Assembly: GCA_009760855.2 (NCBI GenBank)
Contig: WPIO01000103.1
Location: 1,320,001 to 1,384,000 of the forward strand
Direction: 5' to 3'
Source of the DNA: Cristatella mucedo
Lineage: Eukaryota; Bryozoa; Phylactolaemata; Cristatellidae
Length of the DNA stretch: 64,000 nucleotides
Below, one piece after another: positions 1-12,500 of this stretch. A model generated the notes under the pieces. It saw nothing but the letters and a program-made list of their open reading frames with translations. It had not been told where the DNA came from and made no database searches. Within the stretch, counting starts at the first letter, position 1, and every line of letters starts with the position of its first letter. The translations under genes were made by a program, and so were the position numbers.

Positions 1-420
1 TTGGTTGCATCCAAAGAGCAACGAAAAAAGACAACTGTAGCGGACTAAGGCAGCATCGAAGAGCGCCCAGACCCAGACAATAAAAACTCCATGCATATAG
101 CGTAGAAAAGTCTATTCGACAGTGATGGAGGTTTACCGGCTTGTGGAACTATAATAATAATAATACAATTGTAACGCCGAAGGCTCGGCGGGGTAAGCTT
201 GACCTGCCGCTTACCTAGCGGCGTAGCCTATCGCCTAATGCCGTTCGGTGCGCGCCTCCGCGAAATAAGCTGGCCGCCACGAAACGAGCGTTTCTGGCGC
301 TGACCTGCTTACCGTTACTAAAGGGGGTCGTGAGTACGCGGCGTGAATTGGAAAGCGAGACACACAAATTGGGGATTTTACTGAACTTTATTCGCAAGCG
401 CCCAAAGTCGCTGCGCGTCT

Positions 421-775
421 AGTTCAGCTTTATCTCCACACTCCTCGCACGTTCTCAGCTACACTAACACTCTTGCGGAGGGAATACTCCTACACACTAA
501 GCGCGACCCGGACCCTAAACCCTAACCGGTGAACTAGGAATCCGTTTCCACCTGTGCCGAGGGAATACCCCAAACACGCCAACTTAAACACTCGAGCGGA
601 GGGAGTACTTCTCCACACTGAAGTGCGAACCGGAGTCTAAACCCTACCCGGTGAACTAGAACTCGGTTTCCACCAGTGCGACCGGAATACTCCCCACACG
701 CCAACTCAAGCACTCCACACTAAAGCGCGACCCGGAGCCTAAACCCTACCCGGTGAACTAGAGCTCCACACACGC
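421..775. repeat. Degenerate ~121-bp tandem repeat
   Basis: GCGGAGGGA starts units at 475 and 596. The block CCTAAACCCTA followed by GGTGAACTAG occurs three times; the third unit is about 19 bp shorter. No coding sense was found. The flanking DNA, 1-420 and 776-1480, holds nothing I recognise. Confidence 0.75.
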
Positions 776-1487
776 CAACTACGCCTAGCTCGCGCCGGCA
801 AATCCCTATGCCGAGAGCACGTGCTAGCGCGCACACACACGACACAAAAGAAACACAAAACACGAAAGAACACACAAAATGCCAGCTCGGGAGCGATACG
901 ACCGTATTCGGTGGGGTTCCACCGAATCCTCCTAGAGCTGTTTCGTCTTGTTCCGTCAATCGCCGGCGAACAGCCCGCCCTCCTCCCTCGCTTTTAGAGA
1001 AACGAGTGCCCGACGGCGTCGAGGTGCAGAGCCGGACCAAAGACAAAAAGACACGAGGCAAAAGACCCAGAGCGAGCGTCGCTCGACTCTTAAATACTTG
1101 GCTGAGACAATGGGGCAAGAGCTTAGTGGTATTGGGCCCGGACACCTTGGCCCATTACGGAAAGGAATGACTACCGTTCCCAGGCCACTGGCAGGGCACC
1201 TCCGTCCAGCTTGAATGGCGAATGGGTTCCAGACACTTCTTTCTTGGGAAGAGGGAAGGCGGGGGTTGACAGGCCAGCCAACATCTATCAGCAGCTTCCG
1301 CGAGTATCGGACCAATTCTAAAGGCCGAATCGCCGCTGCTCGTCTCCGAGCTTCCTGGCCTGCTCCTAAGCGCTTCCTCTCTAACCGCACTGACGCTCCT
1401 CTCTGGCTCACTGCTCCAGGACAAAGGGGCTCTAGCCCGCCGCCGAACAGCTCTTGTTCGCGCTAAAATCCAGCCAAAGCCAGCAGG

Positions 1488-1575
1488 GCGCTACACAATT
1501 GTATAGCGCCCTCAGAGAACAGAATCTCTTGCTAGGCACATTACCGATGCTGTACAGAAAGCATAACCAAATGGT
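1488..1575 (-). repeat. LINE-A hairpin fragment
   Basis: It contains TATAGCGCCCTCAGAGAAC and TAGGCACATTACCGATGC. Confidence 0.6.
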
Positions 1576-2225
1576 TGTACGGCGCCTGGCGCGTCTCTCA
1601 AGTGACTTATAAACGAACAAGCATTGGTCCCCCGGTTAGTCTGCCAGCAGACCGTGCAATGCAGCCCTGTAGTTCGGTTAAAACACATGCAAGCACAGCT
1701 GGGCGCCGAAAAGATCAAGTTTATTGTGGGCCGGTTAGTAGCAGTTAGGCATCGGATTAAGGGCCTTACAACGTTCCGACTGGGTTTAACTAGACGAACT
1801 CCCGAAGCCCGGATATAACAACCCCCTCACGCTGTGCTCGCAAGCGATGGTCCTGACTCAGAAGGCGGACCGCTACAGCAAAACACGATATGAGCGGCTA
1901 ACAGAGTAGCCGGTGGAACACAACTGCACAGTATAAGTTGCACTTGGCTGTTCGTCGCCCAAGGTCCGGACTCCCATGCTCTCGACTCGTTGTCTCTCTC
2001 TTGAGCTACTGAAGTTGCTGTCCTGAGCTCTGTCAGCGACCTTCTTTGTGTTCTCTCCCATCTGAACTCTTGAACTAGGGTGCAGTTGTTATTCTCTCGG
2101 ACCCAATCTTGGTGTCCATTTTTAGATTTATTCATCTTGTCGATTCGCTCCAAACCCTCGGCTGATGGCATTCTTGTGCCTACCGTACCAGCCTTTAGCC
2201 TTAGTGAACGGAAAAGTAAGAGTAT

Positions 2226-2420
2226 TATACAGCCTCAGTTTGCATAGAGGCAGAAGAGCCTTCACGGCTATTACCGCCGCTTGCAACCGTCAATAAAGGT
2301 CCATGGCTATTACCGCCGCTTGCAACGGTCAATAAAGGATCAACCACTGCATGACTCGAACCCACGACCCTGGTCGCCAAGAGCGAGCACCTTACCCCTT
2401 TTCTAAGATCCAGGAGCGAT
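2226..2420 (-). repeat. S2 SINE with internal 39-bp tandem duplication
   Basis: It is the reverse of S2: CAGCCTCAGTTTGCATAGAGG, then GGCTATTACCGCCGCTTGCA twice (2266 and 2305), then CGAACCCACGACC and the A-box region CACCTTACCCC. Confidence 0.8.
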
Positions 2421-2429
2421 ATCGTAATA

Positions 2430-3450
2430 AATAGCTTATGTCATTCTTGCACCAGCCCACCAGCCCAGCAGCACCTTGGTTAATGCAGCGTATTAGTCGG
2501 TCCACATCCTGACCGCATCGTCTGCCCAAAGCTCCGTTCTAACTGAGTAGATCTCGAAGCCACATCACCCCTCCCGCTTTGCTCCCCGTTGACTAATGGG
2601 GTTCCCTTCCCAGGTTCTGCTTGGCTAGATGTAAAGGCAAGGGCTCGTATCGCAGCTAACCTGAGAGCTGCCTCTGTGCTACTCTCCTTCCCCGAGGGAT
2701 ACGGGGAAACTGCGAGCTACATAACCAATTCCTAGCTGTTATTATTCAGAAACCGCGAATAATAAACATCTCGGCAGTAATAATCTGATTGATCTGGACA
2801 CCACCGTTTCGCTTCTACATGAACTCAGCTTTATACCGAATAACCGTACAGTTGGCGGAGCCCCTGGTGGGGGCAGGGGGTCATTCTCATCTAGCAGGGA
2901 GGCGAACAAGCTCTATTCCCACGTTTTCTACCGTCACCAAGGTCACCAAGAACAAAACTATGCTTCAATTCCAATCGGTGAGCAACCACCGAGTTCATGT
3001 TGAATAAACACTATGATTTTGCGAAAGTTTTTATTATGTTCGAACGTAGTCCCTCCTGCACAAACATTCTGCAGGTTTGGCCGGGCTCTAGAAAAAAATC
3101 TTGGCTCCGCCACTATTACTATGAATAACGACATACCCGGCTCCTGGTCGTTACAAATCAGGAACCGAGAAAATTAATCAGTTTTCCTAATCTAGCTGAT
3201 TCACCACGCCGTCGATTCGCGGATATATTTGAGACAGATAGAGAAACTTTGTTCAGCCTCTAAATATCGAATAACGGTTGGTCTAATACGGTTGTAGGTA
3301 GGAATTAATTTCTATCTACGGTGTAAACAGAACTTTAACCTTGATCAAGCCAGCAAATAAGAGTAAGGTGATACCCCCAGAAGGAGCAGGTCGCCCACCT
3401 CAAGAGGGATTCCATCGCGAAGCCCCGCAACAACCGAGGCAGACCAGATG
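2430..3450. other. Unassigned DNA
   Basis: Nothing was recognised beyond short open frames. Confidence 0.5.
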
Positions 3451-3462
3451 GGCTAAACGTGA

Positions 3463-3570
3463 AGGTCAGCTGATTCAGCAGCCACATTTCACATTTCTAT
3501 TGCAACGGAGGTGCCCTAGCTGTAATCACCCTCACTTGCAGTGAGCCATAATGGCTTACCTGCTATACAA
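3463..3570 (-). repeat. S2 SINE, partial
   Basis: It contains CAGCTGATTCAGCAGCC, TGTAATCACCCTCACTTGCA and GTGAGCC, the reverse of the S2 3' half. Confidence 0.6.
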
Positions 3571-3593
3571 CTGGAACCAAACGCATGAGTGCT

Positions 3594-3705
3594 GGGTCAT
3601 CATAGCCCACGAGGCAAGGTTCTCGTTCTTCGCGACCGAGGTATCGGGTTCAAATCCTGCAGTTGGCGTTCCTTTATTACTGCAAGTGAAACCCGTTCAG
3701 GCTCT
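3594..3705 (+). repeat. S2 SINE, partial
   Basis: It contains GAGGCAAGGTTCTCG, CGACCGAGGTATCGGGTTCA and AATCCTGCAG, the tRNA-like head with an intact B-box. A (GT)n run follows. Confidence 0.6.
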
Positions 3706-4072
3706 TCTGTCGATGTGTGTGTGTGTGTGTATGTGTGGGTCGTCAAGTGAAGCATCTTATGGCTGGCTAAAGCCCAGGGGCAGTAATCTTACACACCAAA
3801 CGTAAGCGTTACCTTATAAGCCGCAATGTTGTCTAAAGAGGCAGCATCCCGAGGCTAGTGGCTTAAGTGCTGCGTCGGCGCCAGCAAACAGCTAAAGAAT
3901 TTTTACGGTACTCAAATGGCGCCCTGACGGCAATGCGAACAGGCCGGCGTCCTACTGCAACCCAATGCCCTTGCCCTTCCCGGTTCAATCCTGGAGGTTC
4001 ACCCTAAATGCTTGGGTAGATAGCCGCTCCATCACTGAAACCTCGAAGGTATTCAAGTTCATAATCATCGAG

Positions 4073-4450
4073 CTATGTCAAAGCTGCTCGGATGCATGCC
4101 AGCACGCTACCAGCCAAATGCTCGCTTCTGCAAAGCTTTGCTGCTGGGAAGTCAATCCAATCAGCACCCTCCTCGGAGGATGGCTGGAGTGCCTCCTCGG
4201 CGGCCGCTGCGACCGTCTGCTCAGTAGGGGTCGCCCCCTGTGCCGCAGGCGTTTCGCTCTCATACTCCGCCGCGGGTGTCTTGAGCCTCGTCTGATTTTC
4301 GAGTACCTTGCTGGCTCGAGCCGCTTCTCCTGCCTGCACGGCCTCGCTGGCTCGCACAGCTTCTCCTGCCTGCACGGCCTCGCCGGCTCGCGGGACGACG
4401 CTCGGCAGCTCAAAGCGCTGTCAGGGAGAGACGGCATTGGATCGCACGAC
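4073..4450 (-). pseudogene. Decayed gag-like repeat segment
   Basis: A minus-strand frame encodes tandem variants of a 12-residue unit (EAVQAGEAVRAS), then a Glu/Ala/Pro-rich stretch with EEALQPSSEEGADWIDF. The QAGE repeat resembles the 8-residue repeats ending the gag-like ORF at 51.6 kb. Frames are short, no LTR was seen and the relation rests on these repeats, so chance similarity is possible. Confidence 0.4.
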
Positions 4451-4559
4451 GCTAGCCTGTTCCCCGCGAGGGCACCGCTTGAGTTCCCTCAAATACATGA
4501 GGTATTGCTGTCATGAACGCCAAACTTTAGTAGTTATCACCTCCAGCCAATCGCACAGT

Positions 4560-4852
4560 AGCCAGCCATCATATTTCTACGACGTCAACCCTGGTCGTGG
4601 GTTCGAGTCATCCAGTGGGCAATCCTGCGTTGCCCACTGCAAGAGATAGGAATAGCCGTTAAGGCTACTCAGTCGCCATAAATGAGGCTGTTGAATCAGC
4701 TAATCTTTTCAGGTATGCAATATAAATGGAGATCGCATCCTGCGTTGCCCACTGCAAGAGATAGGAATAGCCGTTAAGGCTACTCAGTCGCCATAAATGA
4801 GGCTGTTGAATCAGCTAATCTTTTCAGGTATGCAATATAAATGGAGATCGCA
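4560..4852 (+). repeat. S2 SINE with a perfect 115-bp tandem duplication
   Basis: The tRNA-like B-box GGGTTCGAGTCATCC is at about 4599. The S2 body is present twice as identical 115-bp units, 4623-4737 and 4738-4852, which makes it the youngest-looking change in this region. Confidence 0.88.
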
Positions 4853-4879
4853 TAGACTCAGCAATTATTAAAAATAGAA

Positions 4880-4975
4880 ATAGTAATAATACATTTGTTA
4901 TAGCACCCTCAGAGAACTCAATCTCTTTCCAGGCACTTTACATTTGCTGTAAAGGAAGCGCGATCGCAAGTTTAG
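4880..4975 (-). repeat. LINE-A 3' end fragment
   Basis: It contains TTGTTATAGCACCCTCAGAG and CCAGGCACTTTACATTTGC, the reverse hairpin region. Confidence 0.7.
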
Positions 4976-5689
4976 CGGTAGCATACTTTACGTTGGGTCT
5001 GCTGTACGCAAAGCGGACCTTACTCCTCCAGTGAGACTTCCTATGTCGAATAGCGAACCCATTTATGGACTTCCATATTCTCGCGAGCTACGGTGGGTCG
5101 TCACGACCACCAGCTCTGCCTGGCCTCCTGCATTTCTTAATAAAGAGCCGTGTTCAAATATCGGTCTTCTGGCGAGTTCGCGACTGCTCACATATCCTCA
5201 GTCATGACAAACTACCCCGAATCGCTATCGAGGCCAGGATTGAAATACCTTGGCATTTTACCTTTTTTACAAGCGATTTTGAATCGCTATCAAAGCAAGG
5301 TTTCAAGAAGCCTTTGCGATAGGAATCTTGCAAGAGCTGCTACGCCTAGGTGCGACGTGAGGTTTAAGACGCTTTAAGACCCAAGAAAATAGAATTGAGA
5401 CATGGCTCATATGATGAGTCCCTCTCCTGCCTGAATAGTTGATCAGCTAGTTTCTGTCTTGGCTGAAAGAAGCTTGATTTTTTACACTGACCTGAGGCCG
5501 ATATAAGCTTCCGCTCTTGACCTAGGCCTTCTGGAGTATCTCCCCAGTACCTTTTAACACCACTTATCCATAACCACTGATCGCCACCTCGAGCCGTGTA
5601 GTGTCAGGCCAATACCAGGTGCATTGCCAACCGGGTTTAAGCTACAGACGGCTGACAGGGTTTAAGAAAAAGAGCGAAGCATAAATCAA

Positions 5690-6245
5690 AAACAGAGGTT
5701 TGAGCACGTGTCTCCTTTGCTAAAAGAGCTAGGATGGATGCCGGTTGAGCAACGGATACAGAGCAAAGTTCTTACGCTGACTCACAAGGCGTGCCACGGC
5801 TTGGCTCCTTCGTACCTAGCTGAACTGCTGCATCAGTTTCAGCCTGTTCACGCCCTCAGGTCCTGTGTGGACAATAAATTAAGCTGCACCATTCCTCCGT
5901 TTAAAGACAGTTGGCGACAGAAGCTATAGCTCTGCAGGTCCTACACTGTAGAACTCACTTCCACAATTCTTACGCACTGACAACTACTCTCCTACTGCCG
6001 ACTATGGCTCATCCTTTTCAGCGGTCCTGAGCTGCTACTTCTATGCTACTCACTACTTCAACTGCTCTCCTAACTCTGCTATGCTTCCCACTTTCCCTTT
6101 GTTTCGTGAGACGAAGTCGGTTGGCTACCGAATGCGTACCAAAAGCCGCTTAGGCTGCTTGTGCGCTATACAAAACTCTACTGCGTAACACCGACATGGT
6201 CTTTATGACTTTGTGGAGTTACAGACTGAGATACATTACATTACA
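5690..6245 (+). repeat. LINE-B 3' end
   Basis: It encodes HVSPLLKELGWMPVEQRIQS and HKACHGLAPSYLAELLHQFQ, then the 3' region and the GAGATACATTACATTAC terminus. It is 5'-truncated and frameshifted. Confidence 0.88.
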
Positions 6246-6249
6246 AGAA

Positions 6250-9170
6250 TCGAATTCGAAAGAGTGCAAGAGCAGTGATGATTAGTAGATTTGCTAACGA
6301 GAGCGATTAGTGCGTGAATGAGTGTGATACTGTTTGACGTGGCTTGCCGAAGCTTGCTCCTGATTTGAGCACTCGAATTGAAACTTTTAACTGATGACTT
6401 AACATCGCTGCAGCTTATCAAATCTGCGTTAATGCGATGCGTGCCAGGCTCAGCCGTATTGTGGGCAGGACTTGTGAGGGAGCACGGGCTGCTTGATCCG
6501 GCCGCTGGCCTGCTTCACATTTATTTGGATAGAAGGTTCACCGTGCTGCTGGACCCCCTTCTTTTATTCATCGAACTCAATTCGTTAAAGTATGAGGCGT
6601 CGGCGGTGTCATTGATGCCAATTGCGGCTTCGGGCTGCAGAAGAATGTGAGAGCATTCCTGTCAACCAACCAAGATTCGCACTGAAGTGATTTATCCATG
6701 GTGTAGCTTTCGACAAGCCTAAGGGCTCCACAGGACCATCAATGCCACTGTTGGCTTTTGTGGTCTCATGCTACATTAATTGCTGTTGACCTGTAGCACT
6801 CCAGTTGCTCCGACGAGTTTTTTGCGACTTTCTTTCCTTATTGGTCGTCCAAGGTAGAAGCTCAACCTGAGGCTAGCCGAAAAAGAAGCCGGTTCTATGT
6901 CATGGACAATTTCAGTGAACACAAGAGTTCTTATTCTTATTAGGAACTCATGCCGACCACGACGTTGTGCGGTTACAGGGCTAACAACTACGCAGGTCAA
7001 GATATAGTTTCTTGTATTTACAAGTATGTGTTAACTATGTGCATCAATCTGATAGCCCAGAAAAAAGCTAGAGATTTTCCAATAGTAACAACGTCACTCT
7101 TCCTGTTGTGCAGCTCGAAGGAACTTACTTAAAACTCAAGCAAAGGCATGACCGGTCATGTCACAATTACGATTTCTAGGTTTAAGATAGCCTGATGTAC
7201 ATGCATATCCTGTAATATGAATACTTGTGCACCTCTTTGTACAGAATAATTATCGTACCGCTATGCAGCCCCTTAAACTGAACACATTTCCCCCTAGCTC
7301 AATCCGGGCTCTGAGGTGTCCGGGGTCAGCAGTCCAATGATGTTTAGGTAACACCAGGCAGTTTCCCACCTGATGTCCTTCAACGGTCACTGTATTTTCA
7401 GCTCCTTGGCCAGGGATCCACCCATTGAAAAACTCCAGGTACAACGATGTTTACGACATTTCGCAGCAGCTGTAAGAAAGCGAAGGTATATGCTCCTTCC
7501 TTTAGGGGCAAGGAGAGGCGACACCCCATACAATAAATCATCCCAAGCCACTCATTTTGTAATGACCACGGAAGAACTGCAAGTTATATGCAGCAGAAGC
7601 TAAGAATACATATGCAACTATTTGGTTGGTTAGTAAATGACGGTCCAGTACATACCAATTTCCTATATCTACTCAACGGCTAAGACTGCCCCTGTTACTG
7701 AAGTATGGGATAGACGTAACATTTCCACAATGCCTATTGCAGTGCAGACCGGGCAAGGTCGACACAGCGGTACGTGTACAGTTACCTCGGCACTGCATAC
7801 TTTCAACAGCACAATAATTTTGTAATGGCAATGAGGTTGGACACTAAGTTTGCTGTACTTCACCACCGATCAAGCACACGCCTACGCTCCAACCGAAATA
7901 ATTCAGTTTGCCTGCTCCAGCCAGAAAGCTTCAGCATGATTGCAGCTGTATTCTTTTTTCAGACTCGCCAAGCTGCTCCAAAAATAAATATAATGTAGCT
8001 CTAAAATTGCTACTAACATCTCGGCCTCAACGAATTTGAAAGAAATGCCATGCAGGTTATCTGCCTAAATAGCCAGCGTTATCAATAACAGCTAGTTTCA
8101 CAGTTTAGGGCTAAGAAGCAAGGGCAGATATTGATATCTGTTTTAGGAAGCAAGAGCAAAGGGCGAGCTTCTTGTGAATAGTGTGATGCATGCAGTAGCT
8201 GGCTTGCAAATGAGCTATGCTTTGGCAGGCCTTTGGATAATAGTGAGAAAATTATATATCTTGTATCTGGTGTTTCAGCCGGTGCCACGGCAGCTCCTCC
8301 AGTAAAGTGTGGCTAACTTTTCTTCTGGATTTAGATGCCGACACCTTTTTGGCAGCCATGCTATATAAGAATTCAACTTGAAAATGCAGAACAAGTAAAA
8401 TGCAAAACAACTAACTAAGCCTGCTGTGATTTTAGTGCAGAAACTTCTGCCTGAGCAGGAAGGATCCAGCAACGTCAGGTTTTATGGACCAATGCTCAAC
8501 TGATTGAGCTATCACAGCCAAATGAGGTCAAGAGCCAGCGAAATAACCGTGCCAAGCAGCCACCATTCATACAAATGTGAATGACTTCTGAAAATACCAT
8601 CATTTTAAGTGTACAGCACTCAAAAAGATGACTTAACAACAAGGTGACGGTAATCTGCTACATCGTACCAGATAGACAGCACACAACTTGTCAGGCAAAC
8701 GATCAAAGGCCACGTGCAGAAATATTTCAAGAAGCCTGAAAAAATTACCAGGAACATGCCAACAAGCAAGCAAAGCCAATGTAGATATATGGAATGCACA
8801 CCGATTGAGCTCCAGTGTCGGGAGCACTCGGTGAGCCAAACGTTCGGTAGGTGCATGGACACCAACTTAATGCTGGCGGCCTGTCTTTGGGACTGCATAG
8901 CCCGTGGTGGCATGTGAGCACAGTCGTCAAATGTGGGTAACTTGAGAGCCAATATTTGCTGGGCATGCATGCCATCTTTTCGTGGCCCGGTCTTGGGGAC
9001 TGCTGAGGCAGTGATAGCAGCTAGGTATAACCTATAATGCCTGCCTCAGAACTCGATCACGTTCAGGTTGCCAAAACTTGCTTGAACCCAGGCAATCGGC
9101 TTACTTGGCCGAGAAGACGATGAATGCTCACAAGATGACGACGGTCAGCGGCGTGGAACTAAGCATTTCA
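6250..9170. other. Unassigned DNA downstream of INTS13
   Basis: It contains no recognised coding domain, repeat family or RNA gene. Short frames are unremarkable. A tRNA A-box-like stretch at 8491-8520 (minus) lacks a pairing acceptor stem. The proximal part presumably holds the INTS13 3' UTR, but its end was not located. Confidence 0.5.
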
Positions 9171-9176
9171 TCGCAA

Positions 9177-9205
9177 AGTATCGCCTGCATACTGCAGGCG
9201 ATACT
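9177..9205. other. Perfect 13-bp hairpin after the INTS13 stop
   Basis: The 13-base arm AGTATCGCCTGCA pairs perfectly with 9193-9205 across a 3-base loop. On the coding (minus) strand it starts 15 bases past the TGA, so it would lie in the 3' UTR. No AATAAA was spotted nearby on that strand. The function is unknown. Confidence 0.8.
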
Positions 9206-9219
9206 GTCAGAGATGCACC

Positions 9220-9587
9220 TCAGCAGCATGAATGCTGGTGAATGAATTCACGTAATTGGCTTTTCCCATTAGACCACGATGCAGATGCAGACGATGAGCG
9301 ATCAGAAGTCTGCGCACGACCGAAAAGCTTCCGATTTTTCGTCAACCTTCTCTCTAAAACCGGCAAGAATAGCAACGTGGCAAGGATCTTAGCCACATGC
9401 TTTCCAGAGGCAGCCGAGACTTGAAAAGAACTGAGGAGGTCGTACTCATACCCTTTATCACCCAGGAACGCATAGAGCTGTGCACGATTGCTGCCACCGC
9501 TGGCAGCTCGACCAGAAAACTCTGCGTGACGGCTCGAGTTGATGGCATTCACTCGGTTCGTCCATAGCTGCAATAAGTTCTGTGTGC
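9220..9587 (-). CDS. INTS13: INTS13 exon 15 (C-terminus and stop)
   Basis: The exon begins GTQNLLQLWTNRVN and includes HAEFSGRA and NRAQLYAFL, the conserved end of the family. About 75 further residues follow before TGA at 9220. They have no counterpart in vertebrate INTS13 and could be a lineage-specific tail or readthrough of an unspliced segment. Confidence 0.92.
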
Positions 9588-12500
9588 CTATGAAAATGCA
9601 AAAAGGTGGCTTTTTTTGCTGTGCTGCCACTTACAATAGGCAAAGCTGTGGAAACAGAGAAAACGCAATAGACGCCGCCCAGTGGACGAATGGAAAGGAT
9701 CGAGCGAAGAGCAAGGCCTGCACAGTTTGAAATATATGTGCATGTTTCAAGCTGTGCAGTGACAAAGTCACTTTTTTTTTGCTTTTTTATTTTGCTTTGG
9801 CAGTGACAAAAAGTCACTTTTTTTTTGCAAAATAGCTTCGAAAACAATCAGCACAAATCGACTCAAACGGCCTGAAGGCTGCATGCAATGGCTGGCCAAA
9901 AGAATTGCCGAACCTTTAGTCCAGTGGTTAAGGCGCTCGCCTCGAAACGAGGTCAAGGTGAAAGTTCTTTTAGAGGGCTATACAAATGAATTCTATTTGC
10001 TATATTTTATAACAGGCCCTGTAAAATCACCAACAGAAAAAGTCACTCAAGCAAGACTAGAATGTAGGAGCTACTTTACTGCTCAACGATTGATAGCTGC
10101 CAAGAGCAACGATTCGATGAGTACCGGTGGTCGGCTTCGATACCAACACGTGAAACTTTACCAATACACAAAGAACATGTATGACAATAAAATAGGCAGA
10201 CAAGCAGTTTGAAAATTGCACACATTAGGCCACTAAGAATGCTTTTTAAGTTGAACGAACGAAAGATAGTGCACTCGTGCTGTGTACCAGAAGTCGCTCT
10301 CAAGCGCCGTCTGCATGCTTATGGATAATACGTGCGCAACACACGTGTACTTTATGTGAAGCGACCTCTTGATGGCATAGAAACAAGCACGATCAATCGC
10401 CTGCTGCACACTAAGACACTAAAGGCGTTTTCCGGCTGCATCAGCTCCCGAGTCATGCAGGGCATCTGAGTGTCGACGACAAGCAACACTTCGTAAGTTC
10501 TCGAATGGTCGAAAGGTTGGAGTGACAGCATTACGGTAGCATACCAGCTGCTGCCGCAAAACCAAGCACATTACCTGACGCCCGGCGGGCAGAGCGGAGC
10601 TTGGCAACAGGCAGCATCGGTGGACACGACATTACCTGCACGGATGTCATGAGCAAGGTCCATTTTAGCCTTCTTTAGGACGGGTGACGACACTCGAGAA
10701 GTAGGCTCTGAGCCGGGAAGTCTGAAATGCACGTGACCAGCCGCACATGGGACGTTAATAAAGCAGGCATTCGTTTCACAACTACACAGCTCCGTCCGCA
10801 CAGGGCGGTCCGCTAGACGGAAGCAGGCGATCCTGGATGGAAGCAGTCACAAGGCTGCGCCCCAGCGATATAGATTTAATGCTCCATACCTATTGCCGCT
10901 GCAGTTACTGCTCTCCGACTCGGCACGGACTGAAGACGCCGAGACACTGGCAGAAATTGCAGAGGCACCTGAAACCGTGCCGATGCCCCTCTCGTCCCTT
11001 GATCGCTTGGCACTGCGGCTGTCGTCCACGCCACCGACGCCACCGCCAGGCGGCTTCCGGCAGTCGAGCAGACAGCTGAGCACCTCCTGGTGCGCACTCG
11101 ACGTGTCAGCGTGCGCACGAAGCAGTGTCTCTAGTTCGCTCCACATCTGCCTGTACTGCTCGTCCCTACGAGGGCAGGCCAGCGAGAGCGTGTGCACGAT
11201 TTCAGAAAATAAAGCTCCAGGACGTTAGATGACATTCAAAGCAAGACCTATCCGACATAAATCAGAAATAATTCTAGCATCCTGATATACAAGCACAGCT
11301 AAACTTGCAGTTCAAATCTGACTCTGATATGTGTAGTATTGTTAGAGTTATGGAATTTACAAGGTACAAAGCTATACTAAAAATAAAGCTTTTAAAAAAT
11401 CACAAGCTTGCCCATCAACAAGCTTCACGCATGTACCTACATCAACCGAGATTCAACAAGTTGGGATACAAGTCGCATATGATGCAGAGATAGGTAAATT
11501 TGTTTATTTGTAGATATGTTGCTTTCGGTTTACATCCGGGTTAGACATGGTGGTGTGAAGAATCATTCTTTCTTTTATGTGGAAGTCGTCAGAACTTCCG
11601 ACCCCATTTCTAAAACGCTTGTCATTTGAAAGGTACCCTAAATAAATATCGATTGCGGGACCAATTTTGTAAGTATTTTCTTGAATTCCCCCCTTAAAAG
11701 CGCTAGCTTGAGGACGCATACTTGAGTTCAGGACTGACTGTCCATCGACTGGCACAAGAGAACTATTGTAGGTCGTAAGAATTTATCTGAGCAAATGAGC
11801 CGAGTCCAGCTTCAATAAAAATGTATCAGGATCACACATGCACAATAACAATTGCTGATGTCGACAATCAACCTTTTTAAAACCACTTCCAGCCCCATAC
11901 CTAGCGATCTTTGTGGATCTAGCAAATCCTTTTCTATCTTCTTTGTGAGCAGGATAAAGGAGATTAGCGAGTCGATCCACAACTCACCATCCCCACTGGT
12001 ATCATCATTAGCTCCTTGTTTTAGTCCATTTTTATAGCTAGTCCTTAGTATTCATAAACAGCAATAAGATGTCCATAACCACAGGTGACAAGCGATGAAC
12101 TAAACGTGAAAGGCTAGCCTTGGAACCACAGCACGGCAGGGTGAGCACAGCGTGGCAGGTCTTCGCACAAGATAGTACAGCTTTGCAGGACTCACCTCTT
12201 TGTGCCCTTACTGCGGTTGCCACTACCCGAGCTTCCAGAGCCGCTGCTGCCACTTGTGCCACCAGCACCACTTCCGGCCATTGTACCACTAGTCAGAAGA
12301 GGTCCACCTTCACTTTCAAGGCTAACGAGGTGGTATATGGCTTTCTTGCATTCGAGGACTTCATCTTCATCAAGCTCCTCTTTCACGATGAGTGAAGGAA
12401 GTGGATCCAGGTGCTTCAACGAATGGCACAGAAAACGATCGACCGTTTTACCAGCAACAAACAAAGTCACGCTCTCTACCTGCTCGTGTAAATAAATGTG

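Noticed and set aside
475..775. Interstitial telomere array
   Set aside because: Only one or two adjacent CCCTAA-like hexamers occur per 121-bp unit, so it is not a telomeric tract.
720..1411. Overlapping 120-150 codon ORFs on both strands
   Set aside because: No domain, no splice context, and partly inside tandem repeat DNA.
8491..8520. tRNA-like A-box stretch (TAGCTCAATCAGTTGAGC, minus strand)
   Set aside because: No matching acceptor stem or credible T-arm lies downstream, so it is not a functional tRNA gene.
8252..8840. Exon-like stretches LLEIFLHVAFDRLP (near 8700) and a frame starting at ATG 8357 (minus)
   Set aside because: They first looked like downstream INTS13 exons because splice-like sites flank them. 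The gene is complete with its stop at 9220, phases do not fit, and no family block corresponds.
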